This document shows positions 25,988 through 34,378 of a stretch of 64,000 nt of DNA, one piece after another. Position 1 is the first letter of the stretch. Each line of letters begins with the position of its first letter. The stretch comes from Thermohalobaculum sp039180675 (GTDB taxonomy: Bacteria; Pseudomonadota; Alphaproteobacteria; Rhodobacterales; Rhodobacteraceae). The translations under genes and the position numbers were made by a program. The stretch covers positions 57,605 through 121,604 of the forward strand of contig JBCDDC010000013.1 of NCBI GenBank assembly GCA_039180675.1. Reading direction: 5' to 3'. The notes beneath the pieces were generated by a model, which ran no database searches, was not told the origin of the DNA, and saw only the letters and a list, made by a program, of their open reading frames with translations.

Positions 25988-27340
25988 TCAGGCCACGAAC
26001 TGGTCCAGGGTCGTGCGCATCTTGTCGACGATTTCGTCGATATGCGCGCGCTCGGCCACGAAAGGCGGGGCGATGATGGCCGTGTCGCCGGTGAACTTCA
26101 CATGGGCGCCGTTCCAGAAGAGCGCCTTTTGCATCTCCTGGCCCCGAATGCCCGGTTTGCCCGGCTCCGGATGGACTTCGAGGCCCGACATCATGCCGAT
26201 GGTGCGGATGTCCTTGACCAGTTCATGATCGCGGAGCGAGATCATCGCCTCCTTGAAATAGGGCGACATCTCCTTCGCCCGGTCGAACAACCCTTCGTCC
26301 TGATAGATCTTCTGGGCGGCAATCCCGGCGGCGCAAGCGGCCGGGTGGGCCGAGTAGGTGTAGCCGTGGAAGAACTCGATCGCGTTCTCCGGCGCCGCGT
26401 CGGTCACCGTCTCATAGATCTCGTCCTTCACCGCGACCGCGCCCATCGGAATGCAACCGTTGGTGAGCGCCTTTGCCATCGTGCAGATATCGGCCTGGAC
26501 GCCGAAGAGCTGCTGGGCAAACGGCGCGCCGAGGCGGCCGAAGCCCGTGATGACCTCGTCCATGACAAGCAGAATACCATGCTGGTCGCAGATCTCTCGC
26601 AGCCGCTCCAGATACCCTTTCGGAGGCACAAGCGTGCCGGTCGACCCTGCGACCGGTTCGACGAAGACGGCCGCGATGGTCGACCCGCCATAGGTCTGGC
26701 AATGCCGCTCGAGATCGTTGGCAAGTTCGACCCCGTCATGCTCCGGCAGCCCGTCGTGGAACAGGTCCTTGCCGGTCCAGGTGTGGCGAATGGTGACAAT
26801 GTTGGGCATCGTGACGGGGAAGGTCTCGCGGTTCTTAACCATGCCGGCGAGGCTCACGCCGCCCATGTTCACGCCGTGATAGGCTCGCTCCCGGCTGACG
26901 AAGCGCAGGCGTTGGCTCTCGCCCCGTGCACGGTGATAGGCCATGATGATTTTCAGCGCCGTATCAATGCTCTCCGATCCGGAGTTGACGAAGAATATGT
27001 GGTTCATCTCCTCCGGCAGCAGCCGCGTGACCATGCGGGCGAGTTCGAACGAACCTGGATGACCGAGCTGGAACGGCGCCGTGTAGGAGTTGGTCTGAAG
27101 CTGTTTGTAGACCGCCTCGGCGATCTCGGGGCGCGAATGGCCCGCGGGCGAGCAGAACAGCGCCGAGGAGCCATCGATCACCGAGCCACCCTTGTGGTCG
27201 GTATAGTACATGCCCGAGCCTTCGACGAGGAGGCGCGGGTTCTCCTTGAAATCCCGGTTGCCGGTGAAGGGCATCCAATGCTCTTCGAGCGAGTTCGGAC
27301 GGCCGATAACGGCGTCTGAGCCAATCTCCATGTCATGCAT
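25988..27340 (-). CDS. Class III omega-aminotransferase (omega-amino acid:pyruvate type)
   Basis: PLP enzyme of 450 residues that moves the amino group of an omega-amino acid or amine to a keto acid such as pyruvate. Lys290 (TMAKALTNG) should form the internal aldimine, and Asp261 (VMDEVITGFGR) should contact the pyridine nitrogen. FVNSGSESIDTALK binds the cofactor phosphate. The sequence resembles beta-alanine:pyruvate transaminases more than ornithine or GABA enzymes, but specificity is inferred. It is the first gene of a minus-strand run with GNAT and phosphate acyltransferase genes. Confidence 0.92.
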   Translation of the reverse strand: MHDMEIGSDAVIGRPNSLEEHWMPFTGNRDFKENPRLLVEGSGMYYTDHKGGSVIDGSSALFCSPAGHSRPEIAEAVYKQLQTNSYTAPFQLGHPGSFELARMVTRLLPEEMNHIFFVNSGSESIDTALKIIMAYHRARGESQRLRFVSRERAYHGVNMGGVSLAGMVKNRETFPVTMPNIVTIRHTWTGKDLFHDGLPEHDGVELANDLERHCQTYGGSTIAAVFVEPVAGSTGTLVPPKGYLERLREICDQHGILLVMDEVITGFGRLGAPFAQQLFGVQADICTMAKALTNGCIPMGAVAVKDEIYETVTDAAPENAIEFFHGYTYSAHPAACAAGIAAQKIYQDEGLFDRAKEMSPYFKEAMISLRDHELVKDIRTIGMMSGLEVHPEPGKPGIRGQEMQKALFWNGAHVKFTGDTAIIAPPFVAERAHIDEIVDKMRTTLDQFVA

Positions 27341-27455
27341 AGCGCGACTCCTCTGTTTGGATCTTACGAACGCTACGCCGAGCCGCTGGACTCACGATAG
27401 AACCAGAAGAGGTTTATGCGGGAGGCCACCATGCGAGCTTGACCGCCCCGGCGAG

Positions 27456-27467
27456 TGTTGCGCAACA
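27456..27467. promoter_or_regulatory. Perfect 12-bp palindrome in a divergent intergenic region
   Basis: TGTTGCGCAACA is perfectly self-complementary and lies between the divergent aminotransferase (start 27340) and CTERM protein (start 27561) genes. It could bind a dimeric regulator, but no regulator is encoded next to it and chance occurrence in 220 bp is possible. Confidence 0.25.
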
Positions 27468-27560
27468 GCATCATGCCCAAGGGCAAAATGCATCGCAGTG
27501 CCTGTGGATAAGGTGGAAAATCCCGGCGAGTTCGTCTAGAAATTGCAGTGGGTGGACAGA

Positions 27561-28220
27561 ATGGGTGTGGTGGTGAGGCTTCTCAGCGCGTTAGTGGCTT
27601 TGTGCCTGTTATCGGGCACGGCTAAGGCAGTGACTCTTCAGGTTGATGTGACCGGCGATCCCGGCGCAGGCAGCACGGTCTGGACTTTCTCCGGATTTGC
27701 CGTTGCGACCGGGGACGGTGCATTCGGGATCGGGAACTCCGCCGGGTTCCCGTTTATTCAGTCGCAGTTTCTGAATCTCGGCGATTTCACGGATTTGAAC
27801 CTTGCGCTGTTCGACGATCTTGTCGGGTCGGCGAGCATTACCGTCGAGAGCGCGTCGGGTGGCGCCACGGTCAGCCGCAATATCGCGACGGTCATGGTGG
27901 ACACAGATGGAAACGGACTCGACGACATAGGCTTCGGTCTGGAAGACAATGAGGTGCTCGGCTTTGAGGATCGCGACCGGGTCAGCTGGTCCGGATCGGT
28001 ACAAGTGATCGGCCTGGATATCCTGAATTTGAGCGAAGCGCTTCTGCCCGTGACACTGAGCGCCGGGGCGAGCGGTCTGGGCCTCGCGGCCCTGCTGGAT
28101 CTCGAACTGTCGATAACCGAGATTCCCTTGCCCGCCGGTCTGCCCCTCTTGCTCGCCGGTTTGGGCGTTCTCGGGCTCCAGAGGCGCCGAAGATTCACGA
28201 GGATCCTGCAGCGTTTATAA
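27561..28220 (+). CDS. VPLPA-CTERM sorting-domain protein (exosortase substrate)
   Basis: Exported protein of 219 residues. A signal peptide covers about residues 1-24 (VVVRLLSALVALCLLSGTAKA). The C-terminal tail has the sorting signal IPLPAGLPLLLAGLG, which is a proline motif, a hydrophobic helix and a basic cluster (LQRRRR). This is the VPLPA-CTERM form recognised by exosortase in Rhodobacteraceae. The middle is acidic and glycine/serine-rich, with a DTDGNGLDDIGF stretch that resembles a calcium loop. It is probably attached to the surface or matrix. No exosortase gene is nearby. A TTG start at 27543 is less likely than this ATG. Confidence 0.78.
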   Translation: MGVVVRLLSALVALCLLSGTAKAVTLQVDVTGDPGAGSTVWTFSGFAVATGDGAFGIGNSAGFPFIQSQFLNLGDFTDLNLALFDDLVGSASITVESASGGATVSRNIATVMVDTDGNGLDDIGFGLEDNEVLGFEDRDRVSWSGSVQVIGLDILNLSEALLPVTLSAGASGLGLAALLDLELSITEIPLPAGLPLLLAGLGVLGLQRRRRFTRILQRL

Positions 28221-28253
28221 CGTCTTTCTGTCGTTCGGGGCGGAAGCCTACCG

Positions 28254-28548
28254 ATGACCGCGAACTTGACTGTTCTCCATCGCAAGAATTGGACGTGCGA
28301 TCCGCATTTTTGGCGTAGTTGGTTCGAGGGAATGGATCTTGGGGCCGGGGTCACGGTTCTGCTCTACGCGACGGAGGGGGGCGGCAAGGGCGCTCCATCG
28401 GATTGGCGATCAGGAGATGGAGACCGGGCCTGGGGGTATCCTGCTCTGCCAGGCGGAGGAGCCGCACAAATTCATCTCGTTGGTTGTGTCCTTCGAGAGC
28501 ACGGATGCCCGCTTCTGTGAGGAATTGATCCAGACCAGTCTGGCGTGA
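28254..28548 (+). pseudogene. Small gene apparently broken by a frameshift in a G6 run
   Basis: An ATG at 28254 with GGAAG 7 nt upstream opens a protein-like frame (MTANLTVLHRKNWTCDPHF and on to GVTVLLYATE). Its continuation after 28376 loses protein character. A second frame takes over exactly there and reads QEMETGPGGILLCQAEEP through to SFESTDARFCEELIQTSLA before TGA at 28546-28548. The switch coincides with six consecutive G bases (28376-28381). Removing one G would give a 97-residue protein. I recognise no family. It may be a real frameshift mutation, a phase-variable tract or a sequencing error. Confidence 0.45.
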
Positions 28549-28635
28549 TGGCCCCAGACAGCGGCGTTGAGATGTGATGTTTCCTGCCGTTACGTCATCG
28601 CGGACCCGAGGCGGTCCAGACGTTAAGCTCGGTAC

Positions 28636-29511
28636 ATGACCCATACCGAGCCCACATCGATCATCTGTGCGGACAGTGTACCGCTGTCCGGCAGGCTCTT
28701 TGTCCCGGACGCGCCAAAAGTTGCGGTAATCATCTCATCGGGTACTGGATTTCCACAACAATTCTACGAGCCGTTGGCGCGTCACTTTGCAGCGCGGGGC
28801 GGTGTCGTTCTGACGTATGACTATCGCGGGATTGCGGGTTCATCGGCCGGGGTGCCTGGGCCGGAGGTCGACATTCCGGACTGGGGCAGGCTGGATCTTG
28901 ATGCCGCGATTGGGTTTCTCAGGACACGTTTTCCGGATCTGCCGGTCACCCATCTTGGCCACAGCGTCGGCGGGCATATCGTCGGATTTGCGAAGCGTCA
29001 GGCTGAGGTGGCTCGCCATGCATGGATCTGTTCGGGTGGTGGGACGTGGTTTCGCCACTGGCCAAGCCGGTGGCCTATGGAGCTCTACTTCTGGTGGGTG
29101 CTCGGCCCATCCTCGATAGCGCGGTATGGTCATGTCCGTGCCAAGGGCGGCTGGCGCGGCTCTCCGCTGCCCGGCAAAGCGTTCAGAACATGGCGGCGCT
29201 GGTCGCACCGTCGCGGATATTACCGGAGAGAGTTGAGGGACGGGCTTCAGCCGCATCATTTTGAGAAGGTGGAAGCGCCGGTCGCCTCGTGGAGCTTCAC
29301 CGACGATGGGATTGCGACTCCTGCGGCCGTCGGGGACATTCTCGAATGCTATCCGAATGCGGATGTCTCGATGGTGCTGCGCGCTCCTGCGGACTACGGA
29401 AAGCGCAAGATCGGTCATCAGGGTGCCTTTCGACCGGGCTTTGAGCCTCTTTGGGATGAATGGTGGTCCTGGCTGGCGAAAAACCCCCAGGAGGGCCGCG
29501 AAATGCCTTGA
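28636..29511 (+). CDS. Alpha/beta hydrolase (serine aminopeptidase S33-like)
   Basis: Protein of 291 residues with the alpha/beta-hydrolase fold. The nucleophile elbow is GHS110VGG in THLGHSVGGHIVG, YDYRGIAGSS forms the early loop, and a late aspartate (FTDDGIATP) and His (KIGHQGAF) probably complete the triad. It resembles the COG4757 predicted esterase/hydrolase group, whose substrates are not known. No signal peptide is visible, so it should be cytoplasmic. It stands alone between the broken small gene and the MocR regulator. Confidence 0.85.
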   Translation: MTHTEPTSIICADSVPLSGRLFVPDAPKVAVIISSGTGFPQQFYEPLARHFAARGGVVLTYDYRGIAGSSAGVPGPEVDIPDWGRLDLDAAIGFLRTRFPDLPVTHLGHSVGGHIVGFAKRQAEVARHAWICSGGGTWFRHWPSRWPMELYFWWVLGPSSIARYGHVRAKGGWRGSPLPGKAFRTWRRWSHRRGYYRRELRDGLQPHHFEKVEAPVASWSFTDDGIATPAAVGDILECYPNADVSMVLRAPADYGKRKIGHQGAFRPGFEPLWDEWWSWLAKNPQEGREMP

Positions 29512-29571
29512 TTCTGGCCCATCGGTGACTGATAAACTGGCACCACAATAGAGCCAGCCAGAACAGGGCAG

Positions 29572-31026
29572 ATGCGCGACGCTCTTTATCATCTCGAACG
29601 GTCCCGGCCCGCGACGCTCCAGGCGCAAATCCGCGAGGTTCTGATGCAGGCGATTGCCTCCGGCCGGCTGAAGCCTGGGGAGACCGTTCCCTCGACGCGT
29701 GCCATGGCGCGCCAGCTCGGTGTCTCGCGCAACACGGTCACGCTGGCCTATCAGGCGCTGGTGGCGGAGGGGTTCCTTTCCGCCCGCGAACGCTCGGGCT
29801 TTTATGTCGATGAGCTGGCGATCGACGGGCTGATCCCGCAGCCAGATGTGCACGCGGTTGCTCAGGGAGGGATCGAGTGGGCCCCGCGGATCGTGAAGCA
29901 GATCGGCGGGCAGCGCTTTATTCAACGGCCGGACGACTGGCAGGCGATGCCCTATCCCTTCATCTACGGCCAGGTCGACCGGGAGATCTTTCCCATCGCC
30001 GAGTGGCGCGACTGCGTGCGCCAGGCCATGGGCAAACGCTGGCTCGACGCCTGGACGCAGGATCAGTATGGCGAGGATGACCCGCTGCTGATCGAGCAGA
30101 TCGCCGATCGCATCCTGCCGCGCCGGGGGATCGAGGCCGCACCCTCCAGCATCCTGATCACGCTGGGCGCGCAGAACGCGCTCTATCTGATCGCGGCGCT
30201 GATGGTGGATGCCGAGACCCGTTGTCTGATCGAGGACCCGGGCTATCCCGACCTGCGCAACATGCTGGAGCTGAGATCGCGCCGGATCCTGACGGCGCCT
30301 GTCGATCATGAGGGCATGGTCGTGGGCGCGCGGGAGGCGGATCTGATCTTCTGCACGCCCTCGCACCATTACCCGACAACGGTGACCATGAGCCTTGAGC
30401 GGCGCAAGGCGCTGCTGGCCGATGCTGGTGCGCGCGACATGGTGATCGTCGAGGATGACTACGAGTTCGAGACCAATTACCGGGGCGCACCGCAGCCCGC
30501 GCTTAAATCGCTCGATACCGAGGGGCGGGTGATCTATGTGGGCTCGCTGTCGAAAAGCCTGATGCCGGGGCTGCGGCTTGGCTTCATCGTGGCAGATCCG
30601 GCGCTGATCGAGCGCTTGCGCACGCTGCGCCGGCTGATGCTGCGCCATCCGCCCGGCAACAATCAGCGGGCGGCAGCGCTCTTCATGGCCAACGGGCATT
30701 ACGACGTTCTGGTCCGCCGCATCCACCGGGTCTATCGCGCGCGGTGGGAGGCGATGCGCGCGGCGATCGAAACCTCGCTGCCGGGCTGGTCCCAGGCGCC
30801 GGGCTTTGGTGGCTCGTCCTTCTGGATGACCGGCGCGGACGGGTTCGACAGCGCGCGGCTGGCCGAGCGGGCGATGGAGGAGGGTGTGCTGATCGAGCCG
30901 GGTGACCCGTTCTTTGCCAGACCGGGCGAGGGTGCCCCCTGTTTCCGCCTCGGCTTCTCCTCGATCCCGGCCGAGCGCATTGCCGAGGGGATCGGGATCC
31001 TGGCGCGGCTTGCGCGCGAGCGGTGA
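29572..31026 (+). CDS. MocR/PdxR-type GntR family regulator with aminotransferase-like domain
   Basis: Protein of 484 residues. A GntR winged helix-turn-helix occupies about residues 5-75 (LKPGETVPSTRAMARQLGVS then NTVTLAYQAL), and a linker leads to a class I aminotransferase-like domain (about 115-480) that binds PLP, with Lys328 in GSLSKSLMPGLRLGF as the aldimine residue. MocR proteins sense PLP or amino compounds such as GABA, taurine or vitamin B6 vitamers. The target is unknown. The upstream region has CTGG and CCAG elements flanking an AT-rich segment (about 29534-29560), which could be autoregulatory. No cognate metabolic gene is obvious nearby. Confidence 0.9.
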   Translation: MRDALYHLERSRPATLQAQIREVLMQAIASGRLKPGETVPSTRAMARQLGVSRNTVTLAYQALVAEGFLSARERSGFYVDELAIDGLIPQPDVHAVAQGGIEWAPRIVKQIGGQRFIQRPDDWQAMPYPFIYGQVDREIFPIAEWRDCVRQAMGKRWLDAWTQDQYGEDDPLLIEQIADRILPRRGIEAAPSSILITLGAQNALYLIAALMVDAETRCLIEDPGYPDLRNMLELRSRRILTAPVDHEGMVVGAREADLIFCTPSHHYPTTVTMSLERRKALLADAGARDMVIVEDDYEFETNYRGAPQPALKSLDTEGRVIYVGSLSKSLMPGLRLGFIVADPALIERLRTLRRLMLRHPPGNNQRAAALFMANGHYDVLVRRIHRVYRARWEAMRAAIETSLPGWSQAPGFGGSSFWMTGADGFDSARLAERAMEEGVLIEPGDPFFARPGEGAPCFRLGFSSIPAERIAEGIGILARLARER

Positions 31027-31034
31027 TGCACGCA

Positions 31035-31057
31035 GGCAACCGGTGCGCATGGTTGCC
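31035..31057 (+). terminator. Hairpin after the MocR gene
   Basis: GGCAACC (31035-31041) pairs with GGTTGCC (31051-31057) around a 9-nt loop, 9 nt after the MocR stop. It may act as a terminator or as a structured leader of the transporter gene 58 nt downstream. No U tract is present. Confidence 0.4.
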
Positions 31058-31114
31058 AAGCGCGGCGCTGGCGATTAGACGGGCGCCCCATCGAAAAGAC
31101 AGGAGGTCGGGGGC

Positions 31115-31729
31115 ATGAACCCTGTGCTGTTCGGCGTGATCGCGATGGCGGCAATCGTCACCGCCTCGAACATCCTGGTGCAGTTCCTGCTGGGCGACTG
31201 GCTGACCTGGGGCGCGCTGACCTATCCGTTCGCCTTTCTGGTGACCGATCTCTGCAACCGGATGCTCGGCGTGCAGGCAGCGCGCAAGGTCGTGGCGGCG
31301 GGGTTTGCCGTCGGGGTGCTCTGCTCGCTGATCGCCTCGCAACTGACCGGGCCGGAGGGGTATCCGCTGACCACGCTCCGGATCGCGATCGGTTCGGCAT
31401 TTGCGTTTCTGGTGGCGCAGATGGTCGATATCGGGGTCTTCAATCGGTTCCGCGCCGGGATCTGGTGGCGGGCGCCGCTGATCTCGTCCTTTGTCGGGTC
31501 GGCGCTCGACACAGCGCTTTTCTTCTCGATCGCGTTCTCCGCCTGGTTCGTCTTCCTCGATCCGGCGCAGCCGAATAGCTGGGCGCGCGATCCGGTACCC
31601 TTTCTCGGCTTCGGGGCCGAGGGGCCGCTCTGGATCAGCCTCGCGGTGGCGGATTTTGGGGTGAAGATGGCGCTCGCCCTGATTGCGTTGATCCCGTTCC
31701 GCCTGATCGCGGGGCAGGCGCGGGGGTGA
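31115..31729 (+). CDS. Queuosine precursor transporter (YhhQ/VUT family)
   Basis: Inner-membrane protein of 204 residues with about six helices. Family signs are the NILVQF segment in helix 1, YPFAFLVTDLCNRMLG, the RIAIGSAFAFLVAQMVDIGVF stretch and the AVADFGVK region near the C terminus. YhhQ proteins import preQ0/preQ1, precursors of the modified tRNA base queuosine, which fits tRNA-Asp being one queuosine target. An AGGAGG site precedes ATG 31115. The next gene arfB starts 4 nt after the stop, so the two form an operon. Confidence 0.88.
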   Translation: MNPVLFGVIAMAAIVTASNILVQFLLGDWLTWGALTYPFAFLVTDLCNRMLGVQAARKVVAAGFAVGVLCSLIASQLTGPEGYPLTTLRIAIGSAFAFLVAQMVDIGVFNRFRAGIWWRAPLISSFVGSALDTALFFSIAFSAWFVFLDPAQPNSWARDPVPFLGFGAEGPLWISLAVADFGVKMALALIALIPFRLIAGQARG

Positions 31730-31733
31730 GCCG

Positions 31734-32156
31734 ATGATCCGCGTGACCGATCAGATCGCGATCGCGGAGTGGGAGCTGAGCGAGAGCTTCGCCCGCGCCT
31801 CGGGTCCCGGCGGGCAGAATGTCAACAAGGTCGAGACGGCAGTTGTGCTGCGCTTCGAGGCGGAGCGCTCGCCTAACCTGCCGGCGGATGTGAAGGCGCG
31901 GCTGCGGCGCATTGCCGGGCGCAGGTGGACCGCCGATGGGGCGGTTGTCATCCAGGCGGACCGGCACCGGAGCCAGAGCCGAAACCGCGAGGATGCGATC
32001 GACCGGCTCAAGGACCTGATCGCCGAGGCGGCGGTGCGGCCGAAGAAGAGGATCGCAACCCGTCCGACCCTGGGTTCCCAGCGCCGCAGGCTCGCCGCGA
32101 AAAAGCAGCGCGGCACGGTGAAACGCCTGCGCGGTGCGCCGGACGAGACCGAGTGA
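31734..32156 (+). CDS. arfB: Alternative ribosome-rescue factor ArfB (YaeJ-like peptidyl-tRNA hydrolase)
   Basis: Protein of 140 residues with the catalytic GGQ motif at residues 26-28 (SGPGGQNVNKVET), a compact RF-1 domain, and a basic C-terminal tail (KKRIATRPTLGSQRRRLAAKKQR) that enters the empty mRNA channel of stalled ribosomes. It releases peptides from non-stop complexes as a backup to tmRNA. Length and tail distinguish it from full release factors. It is encoded 4 nt downstream of the queuosine precursor transporter. Confidence 0.93.
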   Translation: MIRVTDQIAIAEWELSESFARASGPGGQNVNKVETAVVLRFEAERSPNLPADVKARLRRIAGRRWTADGAVVIQADRHRSQSRNREDAIDRLKDLIAEAAVRPKKRIATRPTLGSQRRRLAAKKQRGTVKRLRGAPDETE

Positions 32157-32194
32157 GCTTGCAACAGTCACACCTGTTTGCAGCGGAGCGCAAA

Positions 32195-32297
32195 GCGTCG
32201 GGCTGGTCCCAGCCGGCCATACCCGTCTTCGACGGGCCGGGCGCATCGCGCCCGGGTCGCGTTCCGCGACGATGGCCGGCCGGGACCAGCCCGACGC
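32195..32297. repeat. Cloverleaf-forming palindromic element between convergent genes
   Basis: A 26-bp inverted repeat forms an outer stem (32195-32220 with 32272-32297, one mismatch at the A at 32211). The 51 nt inside hold three consecutive perfect hairpins: CCCGTC-TTC-GACGGG (32222-32236), CCGGGCGC-ATC-GCGCCCGG (32237-32255) and GTCGCG-TTC-CGCGAC (32256-32270). Only one unpaired base is left at each side of the junction. The element lies between the arfB stop and the convergent aminotransferase stop. It could be a bidirectional terminator, a REP-like or mobile palindromic repeat, or a structured RNA. I do not recognise a named family. Confidence 0.8.
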
Positions 32298-32339
32298 GCG
32301 GTGCGGGATGTCGATTTCTTCGCTTAGCGGCGCCGACGG

Positions 32340-33569
32340 CTACGGGCGGAAGCCGTTGATCTTGCCGGGCGGGATCTGCCCGGCCTGGAGCCCTGGGGCG
32401 AGCGTTGCGGCGGCGGCCGCGATCCCGCTTGCGGCCATGGGTGCATCCATCGCGGTCAGGGCTGCCTCGACCGTGGCGAGCGTGCCGAGCACCATCGGCG
32501 GGTTCAGGTGGCCCATATGGCCGATGCGGAACGTCGTTCCCTCGTCATCGCCGAGGCCGATGCCGAGCGTCAGGCCCGCCTGCTTCTCGCAGATCGCACG
32601 CAGGCGTGCCGCATCGATCCCGCCCGTCCGCACCGAGGTAGTCGAATTCGACCGGTGCCGGGGCGGGCCGACATAGAACTGCAGGCCGTTCGGGGTCGAC
32701 CAGGCCTCGACCGCGGCGCGCACGGTGTCGGCGAAGACCTGATGACGCGCCCAGATTGCCTCGAGCCCTTCCTCGTGGATCATGTCGAGCGCCTCGCGCA
32801 TGGCGTAGATGTGCTGGATCGGCGGGGTGCCGCAATATCTGAGGTAATGCGCGCCGTCCTTCATCCGGGCGGTCCAGTCCCAGTAGGCGGTGCGCAGATC
32901 CGCGGATCGATGCGCCTCCAGCGCCTTGTCCGAGGCCCAGATCAGGCCGAGGCCCGGAGGGACCATCAAGCCCTTCTGACTGCCGCCGACGGTGACGTCC
33001 GCGCCCCAGGCATCCATGCGGTATTCCATGCAGCCGAGCGAGGCGATGCAGTCGACCATGTAAAGCGCCGGGTGGCCTGCCGCATCGATCGCCTTGCGGA
33101 TGGCTGCAATGTCGTTCCAGACGCCCGAGGCGGTGTCGACCTGCACCACCAGGATTGCCTTGATCTCATGCGCCTGATCGGCCCGGAGGTGCGCTTCGAC
33201 TGCGTCCGGCGCCACCGGCGCGCCGGGGCCCGCGCTCTCCAGCGTATCGACCTCCAGCCCGAGCGTGCGGCCCATCTCGCCCCAGCCGACCGCGAAGCGC
33301 CCGGATTCGAGCACCAGCACCTTGTCGCCCTTCGACAGCGTGTTGGTAAGCGCCATCTCCCACGCACCATGGCCATTGGTGATCGCAACGAACGCCTTGC
33401 CCTTGGTCATCGCGATGCCGGGCAGATCCGCGAGCACGCTTTCCGAGGTATCGACCAGCGCACCTTCGTAGATATTCGGCATCGGCCGGTGCATCGCGCT
33501 GAGCACGCGGTCGGGCACCACGGAGGGGCCGGGGATCGAGACTTGATGGCGACCTTGGGCGAGAGGCAT
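32340..33569 (-). CDS. Class V aminotransferase (serine-glyoxylate/alanine-glyoxylate type)
   Basis: PLP enzyme of 409 residues. The N terminus IPGPSVVPDRVLSAMHRP is typical of the alanine/serine:glyoxylate aminotransferase family, and Lys199 in TVGGSQKGLMVPPGL is the PLP lysine. Such enzymes serve the serine cycle, photorespiration-like glyoxylate removal, or purine/ureide breakdown. No serine-cycle genes are adjacent, so the exact acceptor is uncertain. The start at 33569 matches the family N terminus, and the frame extends upstream to an ATG at 33614. It may be cotranscribed with the phosphatase gene 95 nt upstream. Confidence 0.9.
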   Translation of the reverse strand: MPLAQGRHQVSIPGPSVVPDRVLSAMHRPMPNIYEGALVDTSESVLADLPGIAMTKGKAFVAITNGHGAWEMALTNTLSKGDKVLVLESGRFAVGWGEMGRTLGLEVDTLESAGPGAPVAPDAVEAHLRADQAHEIKAILVVQVDTASGVWNDIAAIRKAIDAAGHPALYMVDCIASLGCMEYRMDAWGADVTVGGSQKGLMVPPGLGLIWASDKALEAHRSADLRTAYWDWTARMKDGAHYLRYCGTPPIQHIYAMREALDMIHEEGLEAIWARHQVFADTVRAAVEAWSTPNGLQFYVGPPRHRSNSTTSVRTGGIDAARLRAICEKQAGLTLGIGLGDDEGTTFRIGHMGHLNPPMVLGTLATVEAALTAMDAPMAASGIAAAAATLAPGLQAGQIPPGKINGFRP

Positions 33570-33664
33570 GAGCGGGGTCCTATTTGTTTGAGCGCGAAGG
33601 ATATCGCGGTGCATGGATCGAACAAGAGGGCATCCGTGACCTGCGGCATCACGGACCGTGATGG

Positions 33665-34378
33665 CTACTCCCGGTTCAGCAGTCCGTCGCCGAGCAGGCT
33701 GGCCCAGCCGGCGGGTTTGAATTCTCTCTCGATCCGCTCGGGGTCGTAATCCGTCTCGACCCAGTCGAGGAAGGGCAGGTTGCCGCCCGTCTCATCGAGA
33801 TAGGTCTCGAAAAGCGCGTCCAGCACGCCGGTCTTGCTCTGCTTTATGTGACCGTATTCGAGCGAGAGCTGCCCGAGCGCCTCGCGGACCGGGGCCTTCT
33901 CGCGCAGGATGAGAAAGAGCGCGGCCATGAAACCGGCCCGGTCGGCGCCGGACTTGCAGTGGAAGAGCACGGGGTACTCCAGCCCTTCGAAGAAGTCGTC
34001 GAGCGCGCGGATCTCCTCCTTGGTCGGCAGGGCGCGTGAGCGCAGGACGAACCGGTCGTATTTGAGGCCTGCCTTCTCGATCGCCTCCTTTTCCAGCGGC
34101 AGGGAGCCGAAGGTCTGGCCGCCGCGCAGGCTGACGATGGTGCGGATGCCGTCACGCGCCATCGCGCGGATCTGATAGGGCAGTGGTTGGGCTGAGCGCC
34201 AGGCATCCTTCGAGATCCGCCGGCGGTTCAGATAGATCATGCGGACGAAACTGTGATCGATGAAGAAGGCGTTGGCCCAGGCGGCGAGACGGTCCCAAAG
34301 GCCGCTGAGCGGCCGTTCCCAGCGGTTGCGATGCTGATCTCGCGCGTCGAGGCGTTCGCTATCCTGCGTGTTGGCCAT
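33665..34378 (-). CDS. Tyrosine/dual-specificity phosphatase-like protein
   Basis: Protein of 237 residues with the Cys-based phosphatase signature H140-C141-KSGAD-R147 (HCKSGADRAG), upstream TIVSLRGGQ, and a general-acid candidate in the D/E-rich loop. It belongs to the bacterial DSP-like group that includes putative protein phosphatases and, in some cases, lipid phosphatases. No signal peptide is visible. ATG 34378 is preferred to an upstream extension that is proline/arginine-rich and unlike the family. The target is unknown, and no kinase is encoded nearby. Confidence 0.83.
   Translation of the reverse strand: MANTQDSERLDARDQHRNRWERPLSGLWDRLAAWANAFFIDHSFVRMIYLNRRRISKDAWRSAQPLPYQIRAMARDGIRTIVSLRGGQTFGSLPLEKEAIEKAGLKYDRFVLRSRALPTKEEIRALDDFFEGLEYPVLFHCKSGADRAGFMAALFLILREKAPVREALGQLSLEYGHIKQSKTGVLDALFETYLDETGGNLPFLDWVETDYDPERIEREFKPAGWASLLGDGLLNRE

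Noticed and set aside
28339..28548. Independent 69-residue gene
   Set aside because: The first third of this frame is arginine-rich noise, and its good part continues the upstream frame after a G-run frameshift, so one broken gene explains it better.
30783..30795. Second copy of the cloverleaf element's outer arm
   Set aside because: The 13-nt match GGGCTGGTCCCAG lies in the MocR coding frame and has no complementary arm or inner hairpins nearby.
28840..31059. 739-residue frame antisense to the hydrolase and MocR genes
   Set aside because: It spans two well-supported plus-strand genes and has no recognisable domain, so it is a shadow frame.
31027..31114. preQ1-type riboswitch before the queuosine precursor transporter
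   Set aside because: Only a 7-bp hairpin is present. The short preQ1 aptamer pattern with an A-rich tail pairing into the loop is not visible.
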